From Rhexocercosporidium sp. MPI-PUGE-AT-0058 (Eukaryota; Ascomycota; Leotiomycetes; Helotiales), in the NCBI GenBank assembly GCA_020746875.1, contig JAGTJL010000006.1:1860001-1924000 (forward strand): 64,000 bases of DNA. The letters are read 5' to 3'. The notes under the pieces were generated by a model. It searched no databases. It worked only from the letters and a program-made list of their open reading frames with translations, and was not told the DNA's origin. Positions 1 to 11,308 of this stretch are shown one piece after another (positions within the stretch are counted from its first letter, which is position 1; every line of letters begins with the position of its first letter). The position numbers and the translations under genes are program-made.

Positions 1-2108
1 TGATCCAAATCATGCAAAGGTCCTACAGCAACTTGGCTGGCTGCATCACCAACAGAGCAACAGTTTCAGCAGCCAAGAGCAAGCAATTGAGTACCTTGAG
101 AAGTCGGTGGGCTCAGGTAAGACTCGTCACAATGATCAGTCTGGCATTTCACACACACTAACACGTGGCAGACCAAAGTGATGCGCAAAGCTGGTATCTG
201 CTTGGACGATGCTATATGTCACAACAGAAGTACCCAAAGGCGTACGAGGCATATCAGCAAGCGGTTTACCGTGACGGACGGAACCCGACATTCTGGTGCT
301 CGATTGGCGTTTTGTATTACCAGATCAACCAGTACCGAGATGCACTTGATGCGTATTCCCGCGCCATACGCCTGAACCCGTACATTTCCGAGGTCTGGTA
401 CGACCTGGGTACTCTGGTAAGTTTGCTCATCTTAGGCCAAATTCGTTTGCGCAACCACTAATGATTGGCATAGTATGAATCTTGCAACAATCAGGTTAAT
501 GATGCACTCGATGCGTACCAGCGTGCAGCTGAACTTGATCCTTCAAATGGGCACATCAAGGCACGACTCCAATTGCTCCGTAATGGACAAACCAACGGTC
601 TTCCAGTGCAGACCAGCGCTCCCTTACCCCAAGATGTCCATCCTCAAGCCTACCAAGCAACCGGTGCTGTTGGTCCTCCAGGGCCTCAATGGGGTAACTC
701 TGCTCCTCAACCTCCTCCTCCAGGTCCTCCACTCGGCCCACCTGCCAATGGATGGGGCCGACTTGCTGAGATCAATCCACCACCACATCCCGGAAACCCG
801 TACGACCAGAGAGACCAAGCTAGAGGCCCTGGCCCAATTCCACCGCCTCCGCCACGTGCTCCAAGCCCGAGGCAGCCAGAGCAGATGAGACCATTTGAAT
901 CAAGGCTACCACCAGGACCTTCTCCAGGGGGACCGGGAGGACCGGGAGGACCAGGAGGACCAGGCGGACCCAGTGGTCGTCGCACGCCTCCTCGTGATCA
1001 TCATGCAGCGATGGGTCCTTACCCTGGGCCAGGTCTCTCGCAGCCTCCTGGACCCCCACCTCCTCCTCCGCAACGAGTCTCCAATCCTAATTACGCCGGC
1101 CCAGGTGCTTCTGTCTTGCCTCCTGCGCAATCGAATATGAACGGGTCTGGACCTGCATCTCTGCCGCCGTTTGGGCGAGGTGCCAGTCCTCGACCAGAAG
1201 TGCGACCCATCTTAGACAATCGCATGCCATCGCCAAAATCTGGATATCCACATCAACAGCAGTACCCTCACCATCCAGATATCTCTAATCCCGGTGGTAT
1301 CGAGGGCGGTGCTCCAGCTCCAGCGTCTGCTTTGGCTGCTGCTGAAGCCGCTGCTGCCGAACGAAATGGCGATAGGCCAAGTTCAGTTGGACCAAAGAGG
1401 ATGCGTGAGTGGGAAGAGGATACCTCAATGAAGAAGCCTGCCTCGGAAGAAAATAGAGCTCGCCTTGACGACATGCATCACCGTCGTCCCTCAACCCCCC
1501 CGAGAGAGAGTTTCCGTCGCAGCTCTTCCGAAGCCCGCCGTGCTGAAGATCAGAGACGCATGGATGAGCAACGTCGTGATGATCAGCGTCGTGCAGAGGA
1601 TCAACGCCGTGTTGAGGAACAGCGCAGGGCTAATGAGAACTACCACCCGTCTGAAGCTGCACACCATCCGCCAAACCTCGCCTTGGTCCCAAACCATCTA
1701 CCACCCATGCAGCAAGGACCGCCACCCGTTCGTACCCCAGTCCATGAACTGCCTCCTCCACCTCCTCCCCCTGCGCCTAAAGACTATTCGAGCGAAGAGA
1801 GAGAGCAGCGCGAAAGGGAACAAGGTGAGAGGGAACAGCGAGAGCGAGACCAGCGCGAGAGAGAACGAAACGAGATCCCTCCGCCGCCACCACCTCCGCC
1901 TGCTGGTGAGCAGGAACGTGCTGCACGCAAGATGGATGTTGATGAGGATTATGACGACGAAGTCGAGGAGGACAAGAAAGGAGGGATTGTATCGACTGCA
2001 GCATCAGGAACTGGTTCGGCTTCTGGGGAGGCCAAGACGGCATCTCCAACGGGTCCAAATGGTCATGTCAATGGTGTCACAAATGGGCTGCCGAAGGTAG
2101 AAGTCTAG
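1..2108 (+). CDS. ssn6: Transcriptional corepressor Ssn6/Cyc8, 3' part (5' end outside window)
   Basis: This is the TPR subunit of the Ssn6(Cyc8)-Tup1 general corepressor, a nuclear protein that bridges DNA-bound repressors to Tup1. Three exons are visible: 2-116, 172-416 and 474-2108, with GT..AG introns of 55 and 57 nt and a TAG stop at 2106. The first exons encode TPR units of the family pattern, with short motifs such as WYLLGRCYM, ALDAYSRAIRLNP and ALDAYQRAAELDPSNG. After the last TPR comes a long disordered tail: proline-rich tracts, a Gly-Gly-Pro repeat (about 930-980), an alanine run, and two charged segments rich in Arg, Glu, Asp and Gln (about 1540-1635 and 1790-1880). The tail ends in an acidic patch. 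The start codon and first TPRs lie before base 1. Order, length of tail and TPR pattern make the assignment firm. Confidence 0.92.
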
Positions 2109-2914
2109 GCTGACAGATAGTAATTTCTTTTGTTCGTGATGATTGTTTGATGAATTCTGTAGAAGAGCTGTTGCTCTTCAATTAAGCTTAGTGTATAGAT
2201 TGAGTACTCACTATCATTTTGTGTATCGTTTTATTTTGACTATATGAATTGCAAGGGAAAATGAATGCCGAGAGTAATTTCTTCACAGTCTCAAGTGATG
2301 TTTACGGCCCTTAAATCAAAGAAAGCTCTTTGGCATAGCACGACACTAAATACTAGAAGCGTATTCAAAGGCTGGAATTCCTTTAATCTACAGATCACAT
2401 TCGCAAGGGTTGTAAGTGGATTTATAACGTAATACGAAAGTGAACTCTTTCTCCTCACAAGTGTTTCAAAAGACATGACGAGTCTTGGCAGTACGTATGG
2501 TACTCACCCAGGTGACCCAAGGCGAAGAAATAAGGTTTTTGTTGTATAAGTGAAGAGATTAAAGTTGCGAACTGAGTGGCTGGGTGGGCTGTGTTTTGAT
2601 ACGAAAAACTCAACGCTCACCAACGTAAGTGAAAGCCAGTCGGCTCTGTACAACGGCATCTTTTCACTGTAGCTGAAGATTTGATGGGTTCGACCGTTGG
2701 TGGAAAATATGTTTAGGTTTAGGATTGGAAGGTCTAATTCGTACGGTGAGGGTATTTCAGAACAAATATAAGAGGCGGAATCTCCTGCCATAATGCCCTT
2801 TTCGTTCATCATCAGTACATTTAATCATTCTACTTCTGATTCATCTTTGCTCTCCAGCTCCCGAAGCTTTCAGATCACTTAAGTTATCCAACCCAAGAAA
2901 CTTCACCTACCAAA
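2109..2914. other. Intergenic: 3' end of ssn6 and promoter of the small secreted protein gene
   Basis: No convincing gene is seen. A 102-codon frame on the minus strand (2504-2812) has no recognisable domain and I treat it as chance. A TATA-like string lies near 2766, about 150 bases before the ATG at 2915, and may serve that gene. Confidence 0.5.
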
Positions 2915-3307
2915 ATGAAGATCACAATCCTCACCACCCTCCTCGCTCTCACCAGGTACTTACCTTCTCCTCTCCCACCCTTTCATCCCTTCTGACCAAG
3001 CAACTCCTATAGCGCCTCAATGGCCACCTCCATCCCCCGCGGCGAAACCTGCCAAACCGATCGAACCGATCTAGTCGACTGCACCTGCCAGCGCCTACAG
3101 AACACAGGATATTTGGAGCGGCAGTTCGCGAGAGCCACCTGCAGCGGCACCCCGGATTACCCGGGCCAGTTCTGTCGTGGTCTCCTGGCTGGGTGTCCGT
3201 ATACGGATGACGGGTGTGTTAAGGCAATGGGGACATGGTATACGGATGATTTTAAGGCGGAGGGGGCGGTTTGGAAGGCGTATTGTCGGCCTCCGGGTCA
3301 GAGCTAG
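2915..3307 (+). CDS. Small cysteine-rich secreted protein (candidate effector)
   Basis: Two exons, 2915-2955 and 3013-3307, joined across a 57-nt GT..AG intron, encode about 111 residues. The first ATG of this frame (2915) gives an N-terminus with a Lys at position 3, a hydrophobic stretch of Thr, Leu and Ala, and a small-residue cleavage region (SAS), which is a typical signal peptide. The intron splits the signal peptide codons. The mature part contains eight cysteines, an even number suited to four disulfides, and several aromatic and glycine residues. I do not recognise a named family. The size, secretion signal and cysteine number are those of fungal small secreted proteins, including effectors; that role is inference. 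It stands alone between ssn6 and RPL3 and ends with TAG at 3305. Confidence 0.75.
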
Positions 3308-5480
3308 ATTGTTGAGGAGGCAGTATGGGGGGATGTGGTAGATTGTCGAGGGGGTTCAGGGGGAAGGATTGAGCGTTTTGCTGTCGGTGGTGATGAAGAC
3401 GAGGAGCAGTTTAGCCGGATGTGTGTTGCTTGGCAGTTCAATATACTTTCTTCATCTGCAAAACTTTGACGTGGAGCCACTGATCCTTTGTGAGCTGACT
3501 GTTTATGTTTGGCTTGACCTGAACGCAAGGTTTGAACAGTAGGCTGCTTGAAATTGGCCATCAAGTCTTATTGGTATTGAAACCAAACTCTTCAGCTCAG
3601 CATCAAGAGGATTCCGAGTCGGCCGTTGCGAACTGTGGATGTTGACATGGAAAGACTTATGATGCGTAAGCTTGTAAAATGGGAAAGGTGGTAAAATTAT
3701 TAAATGAGTCGAGCTATTTTTGTTCCGTTGTGCCCAACTCCTCTGGTGTGTAGGTATATCTCGGCCTGCCATGATATCATGTGGTGCTGGGAAAACATTG
3801 AGATTTTGTCTGTGCTGAATCTAGAGAAAGTGAGATTTGTGATGGACAGTGAGAAGAACGTACAGTGACGGCCAGACGGACACTGTGGTTGTTATTAAAT
3901 TTGAGACGGAATCTGAGGACATAGCAAAGGTGGTTTTGAGACTGGACATGTTGATTAAGGATGAGATCCGGGGCGGGGGTATGCATGGTCCATTTGAGCT
4001 TATGGGACGATGGCGAAGAACCCTTCAATGGAAGTGAAGGATTGGAATTATAACTCACGACTTGACCTTTCCTGCGAGAGATGTGCCTGTAAGTGGTCTT
4101 AATCTTCCGCAGTAGCAGAGCGATCCTGACCTTTCACAGCCAAAATAATGGAATCCACGGATCTTCGCGGAGAGAAGCCCCCGAGGACAAGCATCGGAGA
4201 AGCAGAAGCAGAATAAGGAGAATCATATAAGAAAAAAGGGCAAAAGCGACAGCTGGAGGTACAAAAACAATGAGTTCTTTCCCAATCCAAAGAAGGATAG
4301 GCTGGGTCCTGCCAAACGACAGCAAAAGAAAGCAAGGGTGAAACGGCTCTCGTCCACTGGCAGTCAATCCAAGATGCTGCGAATGAAGCACAGAACCAGA
4401 TGTCCATTGCGCGATGGGGTGTCCGCAACGTGAACCACGATCCCAACCTGACAAAAATGGTCCAAATCGACGGACTCGATTCGCTCTCATGCATTACACT
4501 TGCGAGATGCTCCAGCGGTTGGCCTACTGGTAGTTATGATAACATCATGCTTGGAAATCTGGTGATAGCAACCAAGATCGAAGCAGACTTTGTCACACCC
4601 ACCATCATCGATGCCCATGAATCTGTTGCATGGCATGATACAAAGGCCTGGCATCCTTTTCCCGAGCCACACCCAAACGAATGAAGTGTCCCGCTGTTGC
4701 CCGATGATGATACGAACAAGCACAACGACGCTCGATTCATGGAGTTCTTCAGGAATAGAGCAGATTACTCCCGCGTTATGATGATCATCCGAGGACCAGA
4801 TGGTGCTCGCATTGAGCCTGGTACGTGGGTACGACTGAAGCACCGATTTCCCCTCCTGAGAATCCAGCTCGTCTTCCTGCTGAAGCAGACCTATGTCAAC
4901 GACAGAGCCCCAGGTTAGTAAGCCCCCTTGCTATTCTGTTGTCTTTGAGACAGTTCTCTGGATATTGTCCGAGCATCTTCAGGTTCAAATTCTCTCGCTT
5001 ATTCTGTGCGTCTGAATGACAAACGCACAGAAAAACTGAATCATCCAAGCAGATCAGACCCAGAGTAAACCCCCATGATGGCTTCTTGTACGCCTTCTTC
5101 GAACTAGGCTCTTGTCAACCAGATCCTGAACGTGACCCATGATGAGAGATACTAATGGCTTCTTGACGAATGAACTGCGGGAATGATAGGCAGGAATGAT
5201 CTTTCACTCGCATCTGGGACTTTGACATCTTGCTCTTCGCCATATTCTGACATTTCTGTGTTCGGAAAACAGTGGCAATCGGGGGTTGGTGACCGTGGAA
5301 TAGTCACGTGTACACTAGCCTCAAAAAGTTAGCTCGGAAATTAGCTTCACACAAATCATATTCTCTAAACCTCGCGAACTTTCCTCATTTTCTTAAGACC
5401 TTGACCATCAACTCCAGCGCAACTCTCGACGCGCAAATTCTCCTACTAACCTTTAGATTCGTATCTCAAGGTTCGTCAAC
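3308..5480. other. Gene-poor interval with a possible decayed or unrecognised gene
   Basis: About 2.2 kb without a firm gene. On the plus strand, 4400-4684 (94 codons) and 4697-4918 (73 codons) are open in different frames and have a balanced, protein-like composition, so they may be exons of a small gene or fragments of a broken one. I could not find splice sites that join them convincingly. The minus-strand frames 4099-4494 and 4487-4843 overlap them and look like shadows. The last 100 bases before 5481 are pyrimidine-rich and are probably the leader of the ribosomal protein gene. Confidence 0.35.
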
Positions 5481-6874
5481 ATGAGTCACCGCAAGTTTGA
5501 GGCTCCCAGACATGGTTCGCTTGCCTTTCTTCCCCGCAAGAGAGCAGCTCGTCACAGAGGAAAAGTCAAGTCGTGAGTTACAATTCCAATATTTCAATTC
5601 CATTGAAGGGAACTCCGTCGTCGCGGAGTTCAATTTTGCGCTTCAATTTTCCGTCGAGCAGCCGCTGACCTCTCAACTCACTCCAGATTCCCCAAGGATG
5701 ACCCAAAGAAGCCTGTCCACCTTACTGCCACCATGGGCTACAAAGCTGGCATGACCACCATCGTCCGCGATCTCGACCGCCCTGGTGCGAAATCACACAA
5801 GAAAGAGGTTGTGGAGGCAGTCACTGTCATTGAGACACCACCGGTACGAACAACGCAGCCCGCTTGGCTTATGCCTATGGCTAACATCTTTTTAGGTGAT
5901 CGTTGTTGGTCTAGTTGGTTACATCGAAACTCCTCGAGGTCTCCGATCCCTTACTACCGTTTGGGCTGAGCATTTGAGTGATGAGGTAAAGCGCCGATTC
6001 TACAAGAACTGGTACAGAAGCAAGAAGAAGGCTTTCACCAAGTACGCCAAGAAGCACTCCGAAAGCTCTGGATCCTCCATCACCCGCGAACTCGAGCGCA
6101 TCAAGAAGTACTGCACCGTCGTCCGTGTCCTCGCCCACACCCAAATCCGCAAGACTCCCCTCAAGCAAAAGAAGGCCCATTTGATGGAAATTCAAGTCAA
6201 CGGAGGAAGCATTGCCGATAAGGTCGAGTTCGGTCACGGTCTCTTTGAGAAGCCAGTTGAGATCAGCTCCATCTTCGAGCAGGATGAGATGATCGATGTT
6301 ATCGCCGTCACCAAGGGCCACGGTTTCTCCGGTGTCACCAGCAGATGGGGAACCAAGAAGCTTCCGAGAAAGACACACAAGGGTCTCCGAAAGGTTGCTT
6401 GTATTGGTGCCTGGCATCCATCCCACGTCCAATGGACTGTCGCCCGTGCCGGTCAAGACGGATACCACCACCGTACCTCGACCAACCACAAGGTCTACCG
6501 TATCGGAAAGGGTGATGATGAGGGTAACGCAGCTACCGAATTTGATGTCTCCAAGAAGCAAATCACTCCGTAAGTAACCTGTTCCTGCATGTTCTGACGC
6601 CAAGCTAATCCTTCATAGTATGGGTGGCTTTGTCCGATATGGTGAGGTCAAGAACGATTTCATCATCGTCAAGGGTTCTGTTCCTGGTGTCAAGAAGCGC
6701 GTCATGACTCTCCGCAAGTCCATGTTCATCCACACCTCAAGAAAGGCATTGGAGAAGGTTGACCTCAAATGGATCGATACCTCCTCGAAGTTCGGTCACG
6801 GTGCCTACCAGACTTTCGCAGAGAAGGCCGCTTTCCTGGGTACGCTCAAGAAGGACATTCAGCCAGCTGCTTAA
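5481..6874 (+). CDS. RPL3: 60S ribosomal protein L3 (uL3)
   Basis: A structural protein of the large ribosomal subunit, placed near the peptidyl-transferase centre. Four exons are supported: 5481-5572, 5687-5843, 5896-6569 and 6619-6874, giving 392 codons, within the usual eukaryotic length. The N-terminus [12 protein letters not shown] is the hallmark of eukaryotic L3, followed by [17 protein letters not shown] in exon 2 and the basic region around [18 protein letters not shown] in exon 3. All exon phases agree and all introns use GT..AG. The first intron, after codon 30, is the longest (114 nt), which is common in fungal ribosomal protein genes. No frame damage is seen, which contrasts with the genes at 10-17 kb. 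Confidence 0.97.
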
Positions 6875-8349
6875 GGAATTTGGTCGTCTTGATTTTTTCT
6901 GCTTTCGGGATTCTCAATCTGGTGTAGGGGGGGTAAACATAGCATCTTGTGCTCTTTGATGATCACCCAAGATGGCATGAAATAGGACCCAAAAATTCTA
7001 TGAAGACATGTCAAAAGTAATCACTTTTATTACGCGCAGTACCAGACCATGAATCAAGTATCAAAAAGTGAAGTATAACTCGTGATAAAGACCGAATGCT
7101 AGACTATAAGCCTACCCGGAAACTTCGGTAATGATGTGTCCAGGCTTTATTTAAGGCTAAGCCGTTATGGCTAAGGAACTCTTGCTAATGATCCATAGCT
7201 AGGCACTGTCTAAGATCCGAGGTTACTCGCCAGAAAGAGTTTCGCTGACGACTTCCGCGTACCTCAATGCCTTTTCACGTTTCGCTATGGGGTCTCTGAA
7301 ATGCAGCATTAGTGCATACAGAACCTCATGCTGTTTGTAACATATAGCTAGGCCAAACAAGACGGTGCCCTTTCTCTCAATGACCAATGGCCAATGGCAA
7401 CATAAGCAAAGAACTAAGATCAGTTGCATACCACACAAACTATAATACAGGATTTAATGTTAGATGTAATTTGAAAGCGGAGGGGAAAGTCATGCGGACA
7501 ATGCAAATCGAGGGCGAGTATCCTGATGGCAACATGAAAGACATCACAACTCTCATCTTTTACCAAAAACGACGACCTCTAAAGCAAGAAAGCTGAAGCT
7601 TGTTGAGCGTAACGGGATGATCTCTTGGAAAAAGTGTTCTCGCATGTGGGGTTTTACCAGCTTTGACTTTCCAGGACACCGATATCCAAAGTTTCGTAGG
7701 TGGGGTCCCTATCGAGGGAGGAGCTTGCCAACCTACGCACTCTCAAATTTAGCACTACTAGACACTATTGTCGATTTGCTGAAAATGGTTAATTAGTTCA
7801 ATTTGAGTCACTTCTCGAATCATGCGCCGGTCTCGGAAGTCTAAAAATTAAAGCCATTGTTGGCCCACCCTTGTACCCGTTGAAGTTATTGCGAGACTTG
7901 GTATCAACCTTAGAAAGTTAAGTATAAGGCAGCAGCGTCAGTAAGATTGGCTTTCGCGAAGTGCACTAGCTATGATACTCAGTTCCTGTCCATACCTAAT
8001 AGATCTTGGATTCGATATAGACACATTTTATGATGATATACGTAATCCTCCCGGGACTCTCGTACGGGCTGCTGCGAAGGCAGATACTTTTAATTCCATT
8101 TATATGGAGTTTTGCACTTATTAATCGAAGAAACATTAACTGATGTTAACGAGGTGATGAAGAGTAGAGCGATAGATGTGTTGGTAAAGTGGGAATAGCA
8201 GATGAACCAAATCTGACTTTATATACTTTATCGTCAATCGATGCACCCCAAGATTGGAGCAGCCTACATCTGCCATCACATTTGCTTGTGTCTATCTCGC
8301 AGGCATTATCTGAGGGAAAATAGATCCTGTCTGGAACTCAGCCTGTACT
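6875..8349. other. AT-rich interval without intact genes
   Basis: Downstream of RPL3 the sequence becomes AT-rich and has only short frames. A string around 8045-8110 weakly resembles the region after the ABC signature in a first nucleotide-binding domain, so more of the decayed ABC transporter may lie here, but I cannot demonstrate it. Confidence 0.35.
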
Positions 8350-9960
8350 CATAGATGTTCTTCTTGTTAACTATGGCAGCGTTCCTTGTTCTTACTACCA
8401 AAGATGTCATTCTAAGCTGGTGTTCGGAGAAGATAACCAATACAGCACTGAGTATGACTCTGAAAAAGCTGTTGAGGATAGATGTTTCTTCTCCGACAAT
8501 AACTCAGCTGGTGCATTGGCCGTTTTTCTATCGATATCAACATCTGACCTGGCTGGCATCAGTGGTTCGGCACTTAGTGTTATTCTCATCTGTGCTTCTT
8601 CTTGTTTGAATGCTGTTTGCGTTGAAGCTTGCGCTCCTGTGTTTCTCACTATTGCCGGTGCAAGTTGCCTCAATTTGATTCTGAAGCCTGGCTTCTCGGC
8701 GAGTTTGAAATGCACAACGAGCTTTTCAACGAAGAGGTAGCAGAGCTCGACTGCGAGACTTTATCGGGCATCCGAACCATTGCGGCCCTATCAAGGCAAG
8801 ACAAGCTGTTAGCCATTCTCAAGACTGTAACGATAACCTCTAAGTAGGACTAAATGCCTCAGCGAGAGTGCCTATTTTCCCTTATAAAGACCCGGCATAT
8901 TTATGTTTCTTTGGTATTAGACTTAATAGTATCGATTCGCCTTCGTCTACAGTAGGTACTCCAATATACCTCTGGTGATGCCCATCTTGCTAGTGTCGTT
9001 ACCAAGACTTCCCTGACAGCGACCTTGGCGCGAGCTTTAAAAGCCAACTTGCGGATATCTTTCCTCTACGCTTTAGCTCAAGCAATATACTATTTTGGAA
9101 TGGCATTGTCATTTGGTAAGGCAGCAAGCTAGTTATGCCACATCAATGTGAGCTAGATCAGTTCGGCGTGGGATAATCTTCAATGCTCATGAGCGCTTAT
9201 TCAGCTGGGCTCGTTTTCTCTTAGAGCCCAGGAATTAAAAAAGCAATACGAGCTTCAGCGAGGTTAGAGCATCTTCTGTCTCAAAAGTCTGCCATTGGTT
9301 ATTCAGATGTCTTAGGTTGTACTGATCCTAGTACTCCCAAGAGGTAAATGAACTTTGATTCGGTCACATTCTGCTATCCCTCCCACCCAGACGTTGCTGC
9401 CTGCTGCCTTCAAAAAATGTCTCCCTTATTATTGCCGCTGGCTCAAATGTGGATTTTTGTGGGATAGCAACTGAGAAAAGCACCATCATCGCAATGATTG
9501 AACGATTTTATGACCCCGCACAAGGAACAATAAATCTCGATAAGCATTCGTTAGCGTCTTTCCACGAGGCCAAATACCGATAATGCATTAGTCTTGTAAA
9601 TCAAAAATCCAACACTGCACAACAGCACGATCAAAATAAATATTTTATCGGGACTTGACGAGGAGGTTGTGAGGTCTTTCGATACTACTATGGAGAAAGC
9701 ATGTAGACAAGCGAACACAATACAAGTTTATTAAAAAATTGCCGTCAGTTCTCCTCAACCGGAATCTTCTTCCTCTTGCTAATTAATCTTAGAAACAAGC
9801 TTTAAACTATGGTCTGAAATAGAGGCACACAGCTCAGCATCGGTCAAAACCAGCGAATTGTTCTAGCCAGAGCGAAGTTAGACCTCGTTTAGTCATACCT
9901 CTTTACTCTCGATATGTCACAAATTGTACGCATCCCACCAGTGTTAATATAGACAAATAC
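8350..9960 (+). pseudogene. Decayed ABC transporter (MDR/ABCB-type), second half: membrane domain 2 and NBD2
   Basis: The remains follow the order of the second half of a full-size ABC-B exporter, but in shifting frames with many stops. Around 8355-8500 lies a hydrophobic segment followed, in another frame from about 8480, by DRCFFSDNNSAGALAVFL, like the cytoplasmic loop of MDR transporters (F-F-D, N-S-x-G-A-L). At 8733-8820 the string FNEEVAELDCETLSGIRTIA matches the region where these proteins have A-x-E-A-I-x-N-I-R-T-V. A damaged Walker A ending in EKSTI is near 9475, IERFYDP at about 9497, and an ABC signature read as LSIGQNQRIVLAR at 9833-9874. Several losses are what G-to-A changes would give (Gly to Asp, Ser or Glu). 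The gene is certainly dead; subfamily is inferred. Confidence 0.75.
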
Positions 9961-10148
9961 AGATTCATTATTACTAATTTCTCCGATTTGTGTTTATAGT
10001 GATCATAGCGCTAACTCAACGAGCGGAAAGCTCCCAAGAGGCAGCGAAGCAAAGCAGTACAAATTTGGAACGAGCGTATCGAAAGACATCCTAAGAACAA
10101 GTCCATAACCGAAGACTACTACTCTTTAAAGCTCCCACTCGTGTATCT

Positions 10149-11308
10149 CTATGCACTGACCTTAGCCGTAGGCGCAACGTCATACTTCCCAATACGCCCG
10201 TAGGTAATAGAATACTGAGGTCTGATGAAGTTCTCTACAGTAACTGGAGCGTATTTCTCATCCTCAGCACTATTGCGGCAATTCTGGAGGCACTTGATGA
10301 CGAAGTCAGGGTTGCCGTTGAAGTTGAAGGGGAAGGAGTATCGTTCGACGCCGGTGAAGTTCACGACGCGGTGGATCACGGAGCAGTATCTGAACGTGTA
10401 TGGTATTAGCTTGAGAAACATCCAAAGTGATACTGACATATAGGGAAGGATAAATTGAAAGCTTACAAGTCATTGGTCCACTGCTGGAACATATTCCCGA
10501 CGTTTATGACAAGCGCACCTTTGATTGGCTGCACTGGAACCCATTCTTTAGCTTTGCCGTCGTAGAACTCAAGACCGGGGACACCATCTTGGAGGAGAAT
10601 AGTGATGGCGCCAAAGTCGCGATGAGAGCCGAGGCCCTGCAGAAAACAAAGGCATTAGTATGAGTTCATTTTCCATCACGCTTGGAAGCCACCAACTCAA
10701 GCCTATAACACTTACCTTTCTGCAGCTCAGTAGAGTCGGTTGGAGGAGGCGGATAGTGAATCATCTTATAGAAGCACATCGGATCCTTGCAAAACTCATC
10801 AAAAAAGTTCTTCTCATAACCCAAACTCATAACCATAGCCTGCATCAGCACCTCTGCGACCTCTGTGTTGTGTTTCAAATAAAGCAAACAAGTCTCCCTG
10901 AAACCTTCCCCGAGAGACTCTGGCCACAAGTTCGGGCCTAGCCCAAACTTCTCATTCTTGACATGAGGATGGTCGGTAGGAAGTTCTCGGCCCACATAGT
11001 AGCCTTCCTTGAGATCGGGCTTCGTGCCAGCTTCGATCATCTGGGATCCCATACTTTGGTAGCCGCGGTTGTATTTGTTCTTGGATTTGTCGAGCTTCAT
11101 TTTCACTTCAACAGGGAGGGCGAAAAATTGTTTTGAGAGAGATGATTTCGTTGAGGAGTTCTTGGGGAATAGTATGGTTGATGATCTGGAAGAAGCCGTC
11201 ATTTGTACAGGCCTGGTGGATTTCGGCGGCGCATTTTTTCATTCGAGCTTCGTCTCCGGAGAGGAAGTCGCTAAAGTCGATGACTGGGGGACCTCTGGTG
11301 GGAGGCAT
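10149..11308 (-). CDS. 2-oxoglutarate/Fe(II) oxygenase (isopenicillin N synthase-like), frame broken
   Basis: A soluble dioxygenase-type enzyme of about 334 residues using Fe(II) and 2-oxoglutarate. The start at 11308 gives the family N-terminus PPVIDFSDFL and later GFFQIINH. The core carries the iron triad as SHRDFG (His, Asp) and VIHRVV (distal His), with R-Y-S for 2-oxoglutarate binding. Exons are 11308-10716, 10636-10467 and 10389-10149. The frame is broken twice. At 11135-11142 a (TC)4 run on the coding strand is two bases too short to keep ISLSKQFFALP in frame. At the first intron, the donor after 10716 and the acceptor before 10636 leave one base too many. The last intron is in phase. 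It may be a recent pseudogene or carry sequencing errors; the substrate is unknown. It lies in the same orientation as the MFS gene upstream. Confidence 0.8.

Noticed and set aside
1465..2100. 211-codon plus-strand frame
   Set aside because: Alternative frame of the Ssn6 tail; the Ssn6 frame is continuous with the TPR region.
5911..6603. 230-codon frame on the minus strand
   Set aside because: It is a shadow of RPL3 exon 3, which is certain on the plus strand.
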